From Candidatus Anaplasma sp. TIGMIC (GTDB taxonomy: Bacteria > Pseudomonadota > Alphaproteobacteria > Rickettsiales > Anaplasmataceae), in NCBI RefSeq assembly GCF_028204095.1, contig NZ_JAQLOH010000001.1, positions 1-64,000 on the forward strand: a stretch of DNA of 64,000 bases. Reading direction: 5' to 3'. The notes below the pieces were generated by a model that did not search any database, was not told the DNA's origin, and saw only the letters and a list, made by a program, of their open reading frames with translations. The translations under genes were made by a program, and so were the position numbers. Below are positions 10,575-20,630 of this stretch, piece by piece (positions within the stretch are counted from its first letter, which is position 1; each line of letters starts with the position of its first letter).

Positions 10575-11447
10575 CTACCCAATAGAAAACAGCCTATACC
10601 CTACGAGGCGCACATCACAGCCCCAGTTCTGCCCCTTCTGCTTAAGAAGATCACAGACCTTGGTCTGCCCATCAATGATGAATACCTGCTCCAAAAGCAC
10701 CATATCCTCAAAAAACTTCTGCATTCTGCCATCCACTATTCTCTGCACTACAGATTCAGGCTTACCCAATGCAGCAACCTGCTTAGACACAACGCTCCTC
10801 TCGTTCTCAATTACGTCCTTACTCAACGTATCCACAGATAGCGCTTCTGGCTTCGCAGCAACAACATGCATAGCAAGCTGCTTAGCTAAATCAGCCAGCT
10901 CCACAGGATTTGCAGAAGACTCCAATGCAACAAGAGCAGCAGCCTTACCGAGACCATCGCCTATAGCACTGTGCACGTAGCTACCTATCACGCCCGGGCC
11001 GCTCAACTCGATAAAACCAATTCCACCCAAGACAACATTCTCACCAAGAACAGCTGCAGCAGAGACTACTTCGTCTGAAACACTCGGTCCTGAGCTACCA
11101 TCGTAGTGAAGAGCGGAAAAACCCTCCATATCCTCAGACTTGCAATCATAAAGACGCCGAGCCAGACCTCGAGCCAAGTGGCAAAACTTCTCGTTGCGCG
11201 CAACAAAATCGGTCTCAGATCCCAATTTAACTATCGATCCCCGCGCCCCATCAACGTACACAGATACTATTCCGTCTGGAACATCCCTGTGTGACTTCTT
11301 GTACGCCTTAGACAAACCTTTCTCGCGAAGATATTCTCTAGCCTTATCTATATCACCAGAACACGCCTCAAGCGCCTCTTTGCAGTCACCAATACCCGCA
11401 CCCGTTGCCTGACGCAACTCCTTGATAATCTCGACACCAACTTTCAT
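10575..11447 (-). CDS. tsf: translation elongation factor Ts
   Basis: Guanine-nucleotide exchange factor for EF-Tu. The 290 residues are normal in length. The N-terminal UBA-like domain is typical (VEIIKELRQATGAGIGDCKEAL), followed by the family block SETDFVARNEKF and the C-terminal exchange domain (AMHVVAAKPEALS...). It lies 40 bases behind rpsB in the classic rpsB-tsf operon, so its expression probably depends on the rpsB transcript. The gene itself is intact. Confidence 0.97.
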   Translation of the reverse strand: MKVGVEIIKELRQATGAGIGDCKEALEACSGDIDKAREYLREKGLSKAYKKSHRDVPDGIVSVYVDGARGSIVKLGSETDFVARNEKFCHLARGLARRLYDCKSEDMEGFSALHYDGSSGPSVSDEVVSAAAVLGENVVLGGIGFIELSGPGVIGSYVHSAIGDGLGKAAALVALESSANPVELADLAKQLAMHVVAAKPEALSVDTLSKDVIENERSVVSKQVAALGKPESVVQRIVDGRMQKFFEDMVLLEQVFIIDGQTKVCDLLKQKGQNWGCDVRLVGYRLFSIG

Positions 11448-11487
11448 TCCACCACCTTAAAAACAAGAAGAACAGTACAAGAGGTTA

Positions 11488-12347
11488 CTATTTGCCAGAC
11501 TCTACATCGCCGGGAACGGCACCTTCAACGTTCGTATCTTCACCACTCAGAACTTCTTTTTCAGAAACCTCAGCACCCTTCTCACGTTCCTCTGCAACAA
11601 CGGACGAACCCTTACCCTTTCCGGCAGCAGCTGCAATATCTACTCCGGACTTCATCAAGTCTGAGCGTATAGCCTCAAGTATGGTATTCGACACGGCCCT
11701 ACAGAAGAAGTCTATAGACCTTATAGAATCGTCATTACCGGGAATAGGATAATCAACACCCCTAGGGTCAGAATTTGTATCTAAAACCGCCACGACGGGA
11801 ATCTTCAACTTATTAGCTTCCTGAATAGCGATATGTTCCTTGTTAGTGTCAATAACAAACAGTATATGCGGGATGCCACCCATCTCACGAATACCACCAA
11901 GAGACCTCTCAAGCTTTTCCCTCTGCTTGTTGAACATTAAAAGTTCCTTTTTCGTAAACTGAGCATCTGTATCGCTCAGAAGCTTTTCAAACTCGAGCAG
12001 CCGTCTGATGGAACTGTCTCCCAGTTCGTTAGCATACCGCCCAACCACCTGTGGTTTACATAATACTGACCACACCGAACAGCTTCCTCAGCAACAATAT
12101 TAGCCGCCTGTACCTTAGTGCCCACAAACAGCACCCTGCCCCTACGATGTACAACATCGTACAAGACATTAAGCGCATTTTTAAGCAACACGACGGTCTT
12201 CCTCAAGTCTATGACATGAATGTCCTTGTACTTGTGCACACCGTAAATATACGGCGCCATAGCCGGATTCCACCTGCCGGACTTGTGCCCAAGGTGAACG
12301 CCAGCCTCTATTAAATCACGTATGCTAAACTCAGGTATATTCCCCAT
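11488..12347 (-). pseudogene. rpsB: 30S ribosomal protein S2, reading frame broken
   Basis: Ribosomal protein S2, needed for assembly of the 30S head and for S1 binding. The N-terminal half is in one frame from the ATG at 12347 (GGAGA ribosome site six bases upstream; [20 protein letters not shown] ... [16 protein letters not shown]). The rest is in another frame ([14 protein letters not shown] ... FVIDTNKEHIAIQEA ... DTNSDPRGVDYPIPGNDDSIR). The switch lies near 12010-12016. Compared with the family pattern NW.TV..SI.RL, seven bases are missing between the Val and Ser codons, which shifts the frame. Everything on either side is well conserved. S2 is essential and tsf follows intact, so a sequencing or assembly error is more likely than a true null; a real slip or recoding cannot be excluded. 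Confidence 0.85.
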
Positions 12348-12486
12348 CAATCTCTCCGTAAATCACAACAGTTGAACCTCCACAGCACAACCCGCAACTA
12401 AGCAGGACCATCGTGCAGCTGTGTGCGAAATGTCGGGCCGCAGACTACGCAAGCCCACACGATACTACCAGGCGTCTATAGCTTTA

Positions 12487-13077
12487 TCAAGGAATATGTA
12501 CTAAATCGAAATATCCACTCAACAAACAGTACGTTTCATGCAATGGCAGCCCTACTACCGCAGAATACGAACCCTGCATCCAAGAAATCAGCGCGCTACT
12601 CCATCCCTGAATACTGTAACCACCCGCTTTGTTTTTCCACTGGCCAGAATGCGCATAATAGCTTATCTCGCCTTCCGACAGTCGCTTGAACTTTACTATA
12701 CTAACAACACTGCGTGTACGAAACTCACCTTCGGGAGTGCTAAGACAAATCGCAGTACAAACCCTGTGTCTTCTACCCGAGACGAGTCTTAAGTACCCAA
12801 TAGCCTGATCAACGTCATCCGTCTTTAACATCACCCGTCTGCCACAGTAAGCAACTGTATCAGCTCCGAGCACAAACATACCGGGCCTGGTTGCAGCCAC
12901 CTTTACCACTTTGTCTTTAGCAACACGCTCAGCATACGACCTAGGCAACTCACCGCGGTTAACAGACTCATCAACATCGGGAGAAACAACCTCACCGGGC
13001 ACTACCCCGATCTGCTCCAACAGACTAAGACGATACTCCGAAGACGATGGTAGTACTAAACTATCTATTTTTAGCAC
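12487..13077 (-). CDS. maf: Maf-like nucleoside-triphosphate pyrophosphatase
   Basis: A Maf/HAM1-type house-cleaning enzyme that hydrolyses non-canonical or excess nucleoside triphosphates; the family was first linked to septum inhibition. The 196 residues are normal. Motifs seen: the N-terminal LPSSSEYRLSLLEQIG (family: L.S.S..R..LL...G), the catalytic GADTVAYCGRRV, the GRRHRVCTAIC segment and the C-terminal NKAGGYSIQGW. It follows infA by only seven bases, an infA-maf pairing that suggests co-transcription. Confidence 0.9.
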   Translation of the reverse strand: MLKIDSLVLPSSSEYRLSLLEQIGVVPGEVVSPDVDESVNRGELPRSYAERVAKDKVVKVAATRPGMFVLGADTVAYCGRRVMLKTDDVDQAIGYLRLVSGRRHRVCTAICLSTPEGEFRTRSVVSIVKFKRLSEGEISYYAHSGQWKNKAGGYSIQGWSSALISWMQGSYSAVVGLPLHETYCLLSGYFDLVHIP

Positions 13078-13084
13078 AATGCCC

Positions 13085-13333
13085 TCAGTCCTTGTTCCTA
13101 AGCCTACTGACTACTCTACCCTTACCCAATCCTTCCTTATGCACACCATACGTACTAACTTCAACTATGACCCTGTCATGCATAAGTATACGTATCTTAC
13201 TCTTGCGTATTCTACCAGAAGCGTGCGCCATTATCTCATATCCATCGCTCAGCCTTACTATAAAAACTGCATCCCTGAGCAATTTCATGACAACACCTTC
13301 AACCCTTGCAACTCCCTCCTTAGTTTTCACCAT
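13085..13333 (-). CDS. infA: translation initiation factor IF-1
   Basis: A small S1-domain (OB-fold) factor that occupies the A site during initiation. The 82 residues include the family blocks EGVVMKLLRDAVFIVRLSDG, IMAHASGRIRKSKIRIL and a C-terminal basic end. It is slightly longer than the 72-residue bacterial norm because of N-terminal extra residues. It is the first gene of an infA-maf unit on the minus strand. Confidence 0.92.
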   Translation of the reverse strand: MVKTKEGVARVEGVVMKLLRDAVFIVRLSDGYEIMAHASGRIRKSKIRILMHDRVIVEVSTYGVHKEGLGKGRVVSRLRNKD

Positions 13334-13388
13334 TCACCAGAAAAAACGACATGGCCGACATTGTAAGATATACGTGCAACCATTGCAA

Positions 13389-14531
13389 TCAGTTTGAGCT
13401 CTGCACACTATGAGTTATACCTTCCATTAACTCTCCATCCAGCGCATATTCATGCCCTCTAACTATCAATCTGACCTCGCCATAGGGTATACCAGAAACC
13501 CACAAATGACCTTTATTGTCGTCGTCAACTATCTCAACACCCAGAAACCTTACCGTGTCATTTTCATCAAGTATCTTGACTCCCACTACACCATCGTCAC
13601 CAAGACTAAGGGATGTAGACGGTATTTTATACGCTCTCACCTCTCCCACAGCAAGACCCACTTCTGCAGACATGCCATCCGCCACGTAAGCACCATTGTC
13701 TCTGTAATCAACCAAAATTTCTACCCTGCAGGACTTGGTCTCTGGAGACACAACCCTTCCCACAAAACTCACTTCCCCAGGCAACACAACCCCGTTACGC
13801 CCCAGAGTCACTCCTGCAAGATCACCTACTCTCACATAGGGCACATCTCCCTCTGGCAAATACGTAACAACCTTGAGAGTCTCAAAATCCGCTATCCTAG
13901 CAACAAGCTGCCCTGCACCAATAACAGAGCCTACTTGAGGAAAAATTTCATCAACCACCCCTGAAAACGGAGCCCTAATAGCGGTATTCTTGTAGTTAAA
14001 CTGTGCATTCCTGTGATTAGCTTCAGCATCCTTGAGCGCGACTAGAGTCGCCTGTTCATGCACCTGAGACCTGTACCCCGTAGAACCTAGCGATTCCGCA
14101 GCGTCATACTCAAGCTTTCGCTGCCTTAATAACTCTTCTGCTTGCTCCAGAAGCTCTAACTGACCATGCTCCTCTATCTTCAGAATCACTTGATCTTGCA
14201 CAACAGAGCTGCCACCCTTTAGCAAAATCTCTTCTACCCTACCACCAACCTCAGATACAACTCCTACAGACCTCACAGCATGCACCTTAGCAGGCAGTAT
14301 TTTCAACACTTTCCTGTTGCTAACACGCAACTCGGCAATGTCTATAATGTCACCAGAATCCGCCGTACCTACTATGGTACTATCTAACGCGCCCCTATGA
14401 TAAAACCGGCCACCATTGAGCCACAACGCACATACAATAACTAATGCAATAGCTACCTTATACCTTAGCTTTAGCTTCAATGCACTCTCTGCAAGTCTCT
14501 TAGCGCTTATTGTGAGCAATCTCGCACGCAT
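13389..14531 (-). CDS. membrane fusion protein of an RND/HlyD-type efflux system
   Basis: The periplasmic adaptor subunit of a tripartite exporter. I place the start at the ATG at 14531, which has GAGG nine bases upstream; an in-frame ATG at 14546 is possible. About 380 residues: a short basic cytoplasmic end, one membrane anchor (YKVAIALVIVCALWLNGG), a lipoyl/biotinyl half-motif (GGRVEEILLKGGSSV), a helical hairpin (EEHGQLELLEQAEELLRQRKL...), the second lipoyl half (NTAIRAPFSGVVDEIFPQVGSVI) and a beta-barrel domain. No pump or outer-membrane gene is adjacent. It overlaps the 3' end of lpdA, suggesting translational coupling despite unrelated roles. Confidence 0.85.
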   Translation of the reverse strand: MRARLLTISAKRLAESALKLKLRYKVAIALVIVCALWLNGGRFYHRGALDSTIVGTADSGDIIDIAELRVSNRKVLKILPAKVHAVRSVGVVSEVGGRVEEILLKGGSSVVQDQVILKIEEHGQLELLEQAEELLRQRKLEYDAAESLGSTGYRSQVHEQATLVALKDAEANHRNAQFNYKNTAIRAPFSGVVDEIFPQVGSVIGAGQLVARIADFETLKVVTYLPEGDVPYVRVGDLAGVTLGRNGVVLPGEVSFVGRVVSPETKSCRVEILVDYRDNGAYVADGMSAEVGLAVGEVRAYKIPSTSLSLGDDGVVGVKILDENDTVRFLGVEIVDDDNKGHLWVSGIPYGEVRLIVRGHEYALDGELMEGITHSVQSSN

Positions 14532-15906
14532 CCCTAAATACCTCATTCACATCAGGATGAGAATGACAAACATGACAGATATCCCTAGCAGTAGCCCTAT
14601 AGCCCAAAGCAACAGCTGCTTCATTGATCATAGTATCGGCACTAGCGCCAACAATATGAACCCCAAGTATCACATCAGTCTCCTTACAGACAACCACCTT
14701 CACAAAGCCATCAGTATCACACGACACCCTAGCCCTACCATTAGCGGCAAAATTACTTTTCCCTACTTTGTATCCATAACCAACACTCTTGAGATAATCC
14801 TCACTTTTGCCCACAGAAGACGCAGCAGGATGTGTATATATGACCGTTGGCACAACGCCGTAGTCAACACGCGCAACACCACCTGCCAAGATCTCAGCAA
14901 CAGCGTGACCTTCTATCTCCGCCTTATGAGCAAGCATCGCACCACCTATCACATCGCCTATGGCATAAATGCCTTTTATGCTAGTCTCTAACATGTCATC
15001 AACGCGCACGAAGCCCCGGTCATCCAAAAGCAATCCCGCCATCTCCACAACACCCTTAACATTGGGCTTACGACCAACAGCCACCAAGACAACATCCGCT
15101 TCAATAGTAGATGTCACACCACCGCTAACAGACTCACATTTTGCAAAAATCCCAGTTTTCTTTTTTTCAACAGAGACAACCTTCTGAGACAAGCAGAAGC
15201 TTATACCTTGCTTTTCAAGGCACCCAAGCAACACCTTGCTCACTTCCCCATCGAACCCGGCGGCAATCCTATCAGCATACTCTACTACAGTAACTTCGGC
15301 TCCCAACCTACTCCATATCGAGGACATCTCTAAACCTATGGCTCCAGCTCCTATGACCAGAAGCCTCTTTGGCACCTGCATATTCAAGGCTAAATCGGAA
15401 AAAATAACCGAAGCACCATCAACATCTATACCAGGCAATCCTGCTGGAACAGATCCAGTAGCCAAAACTACGTTCCTAGCCTGCACCTTTTGCACAGACC
15501 CATCATGCATACCAACAGAAACTGCAAAGTAGTCACCCTCTTTACCCTCAACCTTTGCAATTCCATGCAGTCTACGCACACCCGCAGACGCGAATAAACC
15601 TTCTATTCCCGAACTCAGAAGAGACACTTCTTTGTCCCTTACCTCAAACATGCTCTTAAGGTCAAAGGTCACATCCTTGGCCATGACCCCAAATTTGGGA
15701 AAATGCTTCTTGGCAGCGTAGTAGCTGTACGAGTACTCAAGTAAAGCCTTAGAGGGTATGCACCCTACTCTAAGGCATGTCCCACCACACTGGCTATTTT
15801 CGTCTATACACGCAACGCTTAGCCCTAGTTTTGCAGCCTTGAGAGCACACTTATACCCACCAGGCCCCGCTCCTATAACGACGACATCGTAGTTACAGCT
15901 ACCCAT
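14500..15906 (-). CDS. lpdA: dihydrolipoamide dehydrogenase
   Basis: E3 flavoprotein of the pyruvate and 2-oxoglutarate dehydrogenase complexes, re-oxidising dihydrolipoamide with NAD+. At 468 residues it is full length. Visible: the FAD-binding GAGPGGYKCALKAAKLG (12-28), the redox disulfide CLRVGC (Cys44, Cys49) in the GGTCLRVGCIPSKALL block, the NAD-binding VIGAGAIGLEMSS, the second FAD segment YAIGDVIGGAMLAHKA and the C-terminal catalytic HSHPDVNEVF. Lipoylation of its partners would use lipA elsewhere in this window. Its 3' end overlaps the start of the membrane fusion protein gene. Confidence 0.96.
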   Translation of the reverse strand: MGSCNYDVVVIGAGPGGYKCALKAAKLGLSVACIDENSQCGGTCLRVGCIPSKALLEYSYSYYAAKKHFPKFGVMAKDVTFDLKSMFEVRDKEVSLLSSGIEGLFASAGVRRLHGIAKVEGKEGDYFAVSVGMHDGSVQKVQARNVVLATGSVPAGLPGIDVDGASVIFSDLALNMQVPKRLLVIGAGAIGLEMSSIWSRLGAEVTVVEYADRIAAGFDGEVSKVLLGCLEKQGISFCLSQKVVSVEKKKTGIFAKCESVSGGVTSTIEADVVLVAVGRKPNVKGVVEMAGLLLDDRGFVRVDDMLETSIKGIYAIGDVIGGAMLAHKAEIEGHAVAEILAGGVARVDYGVVPTVIYTHPAASSVGKSEDYLKSVGYGYKVGKSNFAANGRARVSCDTDGFVKVVVCKETDVILGVHIVGASADTMINEAAVALGYRATARDICHVCHSHPDVNEVFRDACEIAHNKR

Positions 15907-15915
15907 GACAAATAC

Positions 15916-17100
15916 CTATGAAATGACTATCAAGCCCCGTCTCCCCGCTGCAGCATATACGGTAGAGGCTACATGAAGTGGAGTACGTGAAAACACACCC
16001 ATGCCCGGAATCAGATACGACTCCTCTAAAGCACCAGAGAATGCATTTATTCCCAAAAAATGTCCTTCACTACTCATAAGCCACAGCTTATCACCAACCA
16101 TGATTGGAGAATTCCATCGCAGGCCATTCCTATTCCTGAACGATTTCAACGAAAGCTTCCAAAGATGTGTTTTACTTTCCGCATCTATAGCCAGTAACTC
16201 ATCGCCTCCTGTAACAACAAACACAGATTCTTCATCTACCTTAGAGATGCCCTTAACACCAAGGACACCAGCCACCTGACTTTCTCCCGTTGTGAGATTG
16301 ATGCCAACTAGCGCACCATCGCTATCAGCTGCAAATACCCAATTTCCAACAATCACTGGTGAAATGTTCACGCGACCCACAAGGCCTTCACTCACCTTAT
16401 TTAGCGTACTGCCCCACATTTGATCCCCACTGTATGAATCCAGGCACAGTACCCTGCCATCCGGCAAAACGACCACAACAAAGTGCTTATCTGCAGAATA
16501 CGCCACAGACAAATCGCTTCTAGTTCTAACTTGCACACCTGTCTCTTCGCGGTGCCAAAGCAACCCGCCTGTCCCTACGTCAAAGACATACAGATATCCG
16601 TCTATAGTAAATGCAGCAACGGATTGTCCTTCATTAAGAAGCACCAAATCTCCGCCCAAGAAGTTCCTCAAAACGCTCTTCCACTTTACCTGCCCAGTGC
16701 CAGGATCCAAACCATACAGTACATTGTCTATGGAGCACAAAATCACACCCTGCGAGTAGAGCAGGCTCACAGAATACGCAGGGCGCCTTCCATCGGCCAG
16801 AGCAACATACCATAAAACCTTACCAGAATCGTCTCCCCTATTAAGGGCTGTAAGCCTACCTTGATCGTCCAGCGCAATAACAATCACACCACTGTCACCA
16901 GGAATAAGCGCCAAGTGCGACGCACTTCCCTTAATAACACTAACTCGTGAAAACGTATCATCAGCTTCAGACGCCGTTTTCATTATGTTTCGCAAAAAAT
17001 GCACATCTTCATTTACACCAGTGTTGGTAGATACTCCAGCAACAGCACCGGCACCATGTACAAAAGACAGACATACAAACACAGCCGCAAGAAAACGCAT
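15916..17100 (-). CDS. exported PQQ-type beta-propeller protein (BamB-like)
   Basis: A secreted repeat protein of 394 residues from the ATG at 17100. The frame extends to 17160, but this internal start gives a clean signal peptide (MRFLAAVFVCLSFVHGAGA). The body consists of several PQQ-enzyme repeats recognisable as G.V.W...L and L.A.D..TG..LW: GQVKWKSVL, GLLWHREE, DQMWGSTL, THLWKLSL. Such propellers include BamB, the lipoprotein of the outer-membrane barrel assembly machine, but I see no lipobox here, so the BamB role is inference. Only nine bases separate it from lpdA downstream, suggesting co-transcription. Confidence 0.8.
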   Translation of the reverse strand: MRFLAAVFVCLSFVHGAGAVAGVSTNTGVNEDVHFLRNIMKTASEADDTFSRVSVIKGSASHLALIPGDSGVIVIALDDQGRLTALNRGDDSGKVLWYVALADGRRPAYSVSLLYSQGVILCSIDNVLYGLDPGTGQVKWKSVLRNFLGGDLVLLNEGQSVAAFTIDGYLYVFDVGTGGLLWHREETGVQVRTRSDLSVAYSADKHFVVVVLPDGRVLCLDSYSGDQMWGSTLNKVSEGLVGRVNISPVIVGNWVFAADSDGALVGINLTTGESQVAGVLGVKGISKVDEESVFVVTGGDELLAIDAESKTHLWKLSLKSFRNRNGLRWNSPIMVGDKLWLMSSEGHFLGINAFSGALEESYLIPGMGVFSRTPLHVASTVYAAAGRRGLIVIS

Positions 17101-17385
17101 CTTGATTACGATTTTACAAAAAACCCGGTCCATGATCGGGCAACTGATGCAAAAAATCAACCTATTTTATGCGGCCATTTTGACTAGAACGATGAGAGTA
17201 ACATTTACGAAAAGTACAATCCAGATACAGCAAAATAGGGATATGTGAGGTATTCTTTAGATTGGAAATCTATACATGCTGTTTATGGTATAACATGCTA
17301 TGTAAGTTCCTGAAGTATGTGTAAGCTTCACAGTTAAGATATTGCAGGTATAATCCCTAGGGTAAGTACTACTCGGGTGTTAATT

Positions 17386-18714
17386 ATGCAAAAAGTAGCT
17401 ATAGTTGGGCTACCAAATGTTGGAAAATCTACCTTATTCAACCGACTAACAAAAAGAAAGTCTGCCATAGTTAGCAATGTACCTCACGTTACACGAGACA
17501 GAAAGGAAGCCCCTGTTAGTTTCTGTGGCCTTAATTTTATAGCAATCGACACTGGCGGAATCGCTGACGGTGACGGAATACAATCAGCTGTCACAAAGCA
17601 AGTTGAACTTGCACTTGAGTACGCTGACATAGTTTTTTTTGTCGTAGATGCCAAGAATGCTGAAGATACAAACAATTCGATATTAGGTAAGTGGCTTAGT
17701 AAAACAACCAATAAGCCAATAGTTTTGATAGTAAACAAGTGCGAAGGTAAAAAGGAATGTGCGCCACCAGTAGATACTATGGAGTACTTTGGATTCCTAG
17801 GTCCTGTGTACATATCTGCAGAACATAACCTTGGCATGCCTGACTTGTATGATGTTTTAGCTCCGCTTATAGATGAAAATAAGAAACAAAAACGAGAATC
17901 TCGCAAACCAATCGCCATATCTATAATAGGCCAACCCAATGTCGGGAAATCCACATTTTTGAACAGTGTTTTGGGAGAAAAGAGAGTAATAACGGATTCC
18001 ACAGCGGGCACAACCCGTGATGCTATCAGCACTGAGTACGCATACAAGGGAATAAAACTTCTCATCACCGACACTGCAGGAATACGAAGACGAGCGAAAA
18101 TCACTGAAAACATGGAGAAGCTTTCTGTGCAGTCTGCTATGAACGCTCTTTCACAATCCAACGTGGTGATATTAATGGTAGATTTTACCCAGGGCATAAA
18201 TCACCAAGATCTAGCAATTGCGAGTGCTGCAATCGAGGATGGGAAAGGCATTGTAGTAGCTTTGAATAAATCTGATCTGATAGATAATAAGGCAGTAGTA
18301 GATTCAATATTGAGCGAGATCCGACAGCATAGCAGGGTGGATTTTGAAGTGCCAATATTGAAAATATCCGCATTAAAAAACGTGGGGTGTGATAAGGTCC
18401 TGGACAGAGCAATAAAGCTCTATGAGGCATCCAGTACACATATAAGCACATCAAAACTCAATAAATGGCTAGGTGCGGCTCTAGATCACCATCCGCCACA
18501 TCTTCAAAGCAACAAAAGGAAGGTGCGGCTAAAGTACATATCTCAAATTGGAACCCTTCCGCCAACCTTCGTGATACACACGAATACCCTAGACCTTGAG
18601 AAAACTTACAAATCGTATCTAAAGAACCGATTCCTAGAGCATTTTTCCATGCAAGGAGTACCGATTAGAATGATCTTCAGAAAAAGCGCAAACCCTTACT
18701 CTAAGGACAACTGA
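17386..18714 (+). CDS. der: GTPase Der (EngA), 50S ribosome assembly
   Basis: Tandem-domain GTPase required for maturation of the large ribosomal subunit. I use the ATG at 17386; a GTG three codons upstream is also open. The 442 residues carry two complete G domains: the first P-loop GLPNVGKS at residues 8-15 with DTGGI and NKCE, and the second GQPNVGKS near 182-189 with DTAGI and NKSD. A C-terminal KH-like domain ends in ..GVPIRMIFRKSANPY. It is transcribed alone and convergent with gpmI. Confidence 0.96.
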   Translation: MQKVAIVGLPNVGKSTLFNRLTKRKSAIVSNVPHVTRDRKEAPVSFCGLNFIAIDTGGIADGDGIQSAVTKQVELALEYADIVFFVVDAKNAEDTNNSILGKWLSKTTNKPIVLIVNKCEGKKECAPPVDTMEYFGFLGPVYISAEHNLGMPDLYDVLAPLIDENKKQKRESRKPIAISIIGQPNVGKSTFLNSVLGEKRVITDSTAGTTRDAISTEYAYKGIKLLITDTAGIRRRAKITENMEKLSVQSAMNALSQSNVVILMVDFTQGINHQDLAIASAAIEDGKGIVVALNKSDLIDNKAVVDSILSEIRQHSRVDFEVPILKISALKNVGCDKVLDRAIKLYEASSTHISTSKLNKWLGAALDHHPPHLQSNKRKVRLKYISQIGTLPPTFVIHTNTLDLEKTYKSYLKNRFLEHFSMQGVPIRMIFRKSANPYSKDN

Positions 18715-18783
18715 CACCACAAAGCGCGTTCTAACTTTCTATGCTCGCAAGTAGACACAGAAAACTGCGGTCAACTCTCACAA

Positions 18784-20271
18784 TCACTGAACCAACAGAG
18801 AGAGACCTGTCATGGCATCAGGCTTTCTGATACCCATAAGCTCAAGTACCGTGGGCGCTACATCGCAAAGCCTTCCATCCGCAAGCTTTACCTCACGCCC
18901 TGCATTGCATATAACAAACGGCACTGTGCTTGACGTATGTGCAGTAAACGGAGAGCCATTTTGAATATCAAACATCTTCTCTGCATTTCCGTGGTCTGCA
19001 GTAATTAGCATTATGGCGCCAGTGCGATTCGCTGCATCAAAAACCCTCTGCAAACAGCTATCAACAGCCTCCACTGCTCTTTTCGCTGCTTCTATATTTC
19101 CAGTGTGTCCAACCATATCGGCATTAGCATAATTTACAACGACAAGCGCATATTCGTTGGAGTGTATCCTCTCAACAAGGGAATCGGTAACAGCAATAGC
19201 CGACATTTCAGGCTGCAAATCATATGTGCTCACCTTAGGAGAAGGTATTATGACCCTGTCCTCTCCATCAAACGGAGCTTCCCTTCCCCCATTGAAGAAA
19301 AAAGTCACATGAGCAAACTTCTCCGTCTCGGCAATACGTAGCTGCTTGAGAGAACACTCAGACACTACCTCGCCCAGAGTTCCATTCAAATCAACAGGGG
19401 CAAATAAGCTTTCAATGTTTAACTTCTTAGAGTACCTTCTCATGCCCAACATGCCACTCACTTCAGGCAACTTGCTCAGAAACATATCTAGCAGCTGTAG
19501 GACCCTGTCATTTCTGAAGTTCGTAAACAGAACACCATCCTCTGGCATAATGCCACGGTAATTTCCAATAACCACAGGCACAACAAACTCATCCGTAATG
19601 CCATCACCATAGCTTCGCTCAACAGCCTCAAGAGCACTCCCTCTCTTCTCACCCTCAGCATGCGCAATAGCACAGTATGCTTTGCTTGTCCGGTTAAGGC
19701 GGTTGTCTCTATCCATAGCGTAGTAACGACCAGAGACCGTCGCTATCTCAACGTTGAGATGACCAACCCTGGCGTTTAGACCCTCAATATACCTTTTCGC
19801 AGAGCTAGGCGGAACATCTCTCCCATCCAGGATAGCGTGTACCAACACCTTTATGTTGAACCCAGTAACTGCTTGTATCAAGGCCTCCATGTGGGCCTGA
19901 TGAGAATGCACGCCTCCATCAGAGAGCAAACCGACCATGTGGCATACACCTCCCCTGTCAGCAATCTTACGCACAAAATCGAGCAACTTTGGGTTCTGGC
20001 GCACGTCCTTGATCTCAAGATTTATGCGCAGCAAGTCCTGTAGAACCACTCTCCCACATCCTATGCTTATGTGCCCGACTTCCGAGTTCCCAACCTGACC
20101 GGGAGGAAGCCCTACGTCTTCACCGCTGGCTGACAGGCTGCTGCGCGGGCAGCGCGCTACAACGGAATCCCAAAACGGTTTATGGGCCCCGTGTATGGCA
20201 TCGTACTTCCCCCCAGTGCCGTTACCCCACCCATCCAGGATGCAGAGAACAACGTTATTACTACCTGTCAT
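18784..20271 (-). CDS. gpmI: 2,3-bisphosphoglycerate-independent phosphoglycerate mutase
   Basis: Interconverts 3- and 2-phosphoglycerate. In Anaplasma, which lacks full glycolysis, it would serve the gluconeogenic direction. From the ATG at 20271 it has 495 residues. Metal and catalytic residues are visible: Asp13 in LDGWG, the phosphorylated Ser63 in GNSEVGH, the substrate loop GRDVPPSSAKRYIE, DRDNR, and the second metal site ITADHGNAE with TAHTSS. Alkaline-phosphatase-superfamily architecture is complete. Confidence 0.96.
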   Translation of the reverse strand: MTGSNNVVLCILDGWGNGTGGKYDAIHGAHKPFWDSVVARCPRSSLSASGEDVGLPPGQVGNSEVGHISIGCGRVVLQDLLRINLEIKDVRQNPKLLDFVRKIADRGGVCHMVGLLSDGGVHSHQAHMEALIQAVTGFNIKVLVHAILDGRDVPPSSAKRYIEGLNARVGHLNVEIATVSGRYYAMDRDNRLNRTSKAYCAIAHAEGEKRGSALEAVERSYGDGITDEFVVPVVIGNYRGIMPEDGVLFTNFRNDRVLQLLDMFLSKLPEVSGMLGMRRYSKKLNIESLFAPVDLNGTLGEVVSECSLKQLRIAETEKFAHVTFFFNGGREAPFDGEDRVIIPSPKVSTYDLQPEMSAIAVTDSLVERIHSNEYALVVVNYANADMVGHTGNIEAAKRAVEAVDSCLQRVFDAANRTGAIMLITADHGNAEKMFDIQNGSPFTAHTSSTVPFVICNAGREVKLADGRLCDVAPTVLELMGIRKPDAMTGLSLLVQ

Positions 20272-20630
20272 AATCGCCAATGCTACACGCCAAACAGGGC
20301 GATTTTACCTACGTCATGCCTACACGTAAACAACTATCACACACAACTAGAGTTTTTCCTCCTGCCCATCGCATACCAACATGTTTTTCATGGAATATGA
20401 ACAAATTTCGCGCATGCATCCGACCAAAAACCGTTTGCTGTGTAACCCTAATAAAAAATCTATAGGGCTGCTTGGAAACAAAAACGACAAGTTCTCTCAT
20501 CTGCTTGAGCCTTGCGCACATTATGCATCGCGATAATTTCCCACAGCTGTGGTTTCTTACATAAATGTCTGTTAATACGCCGACGTCTTTGTTATGATAT
20601 GGGAGTTTGACTTTTGCGCAAGTATAGGAC
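20272..20630. other. divergent intergenic region gpmI-carA
   Basis: About 360 bases between two divergent genes, so promoters for both should lie here. I see AT-rich runs and a possible -10 (TATGAT near 20592) ahead of carA, but no matching -35 good enough to call. No gene or tRNA. Confidence 0.45.
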
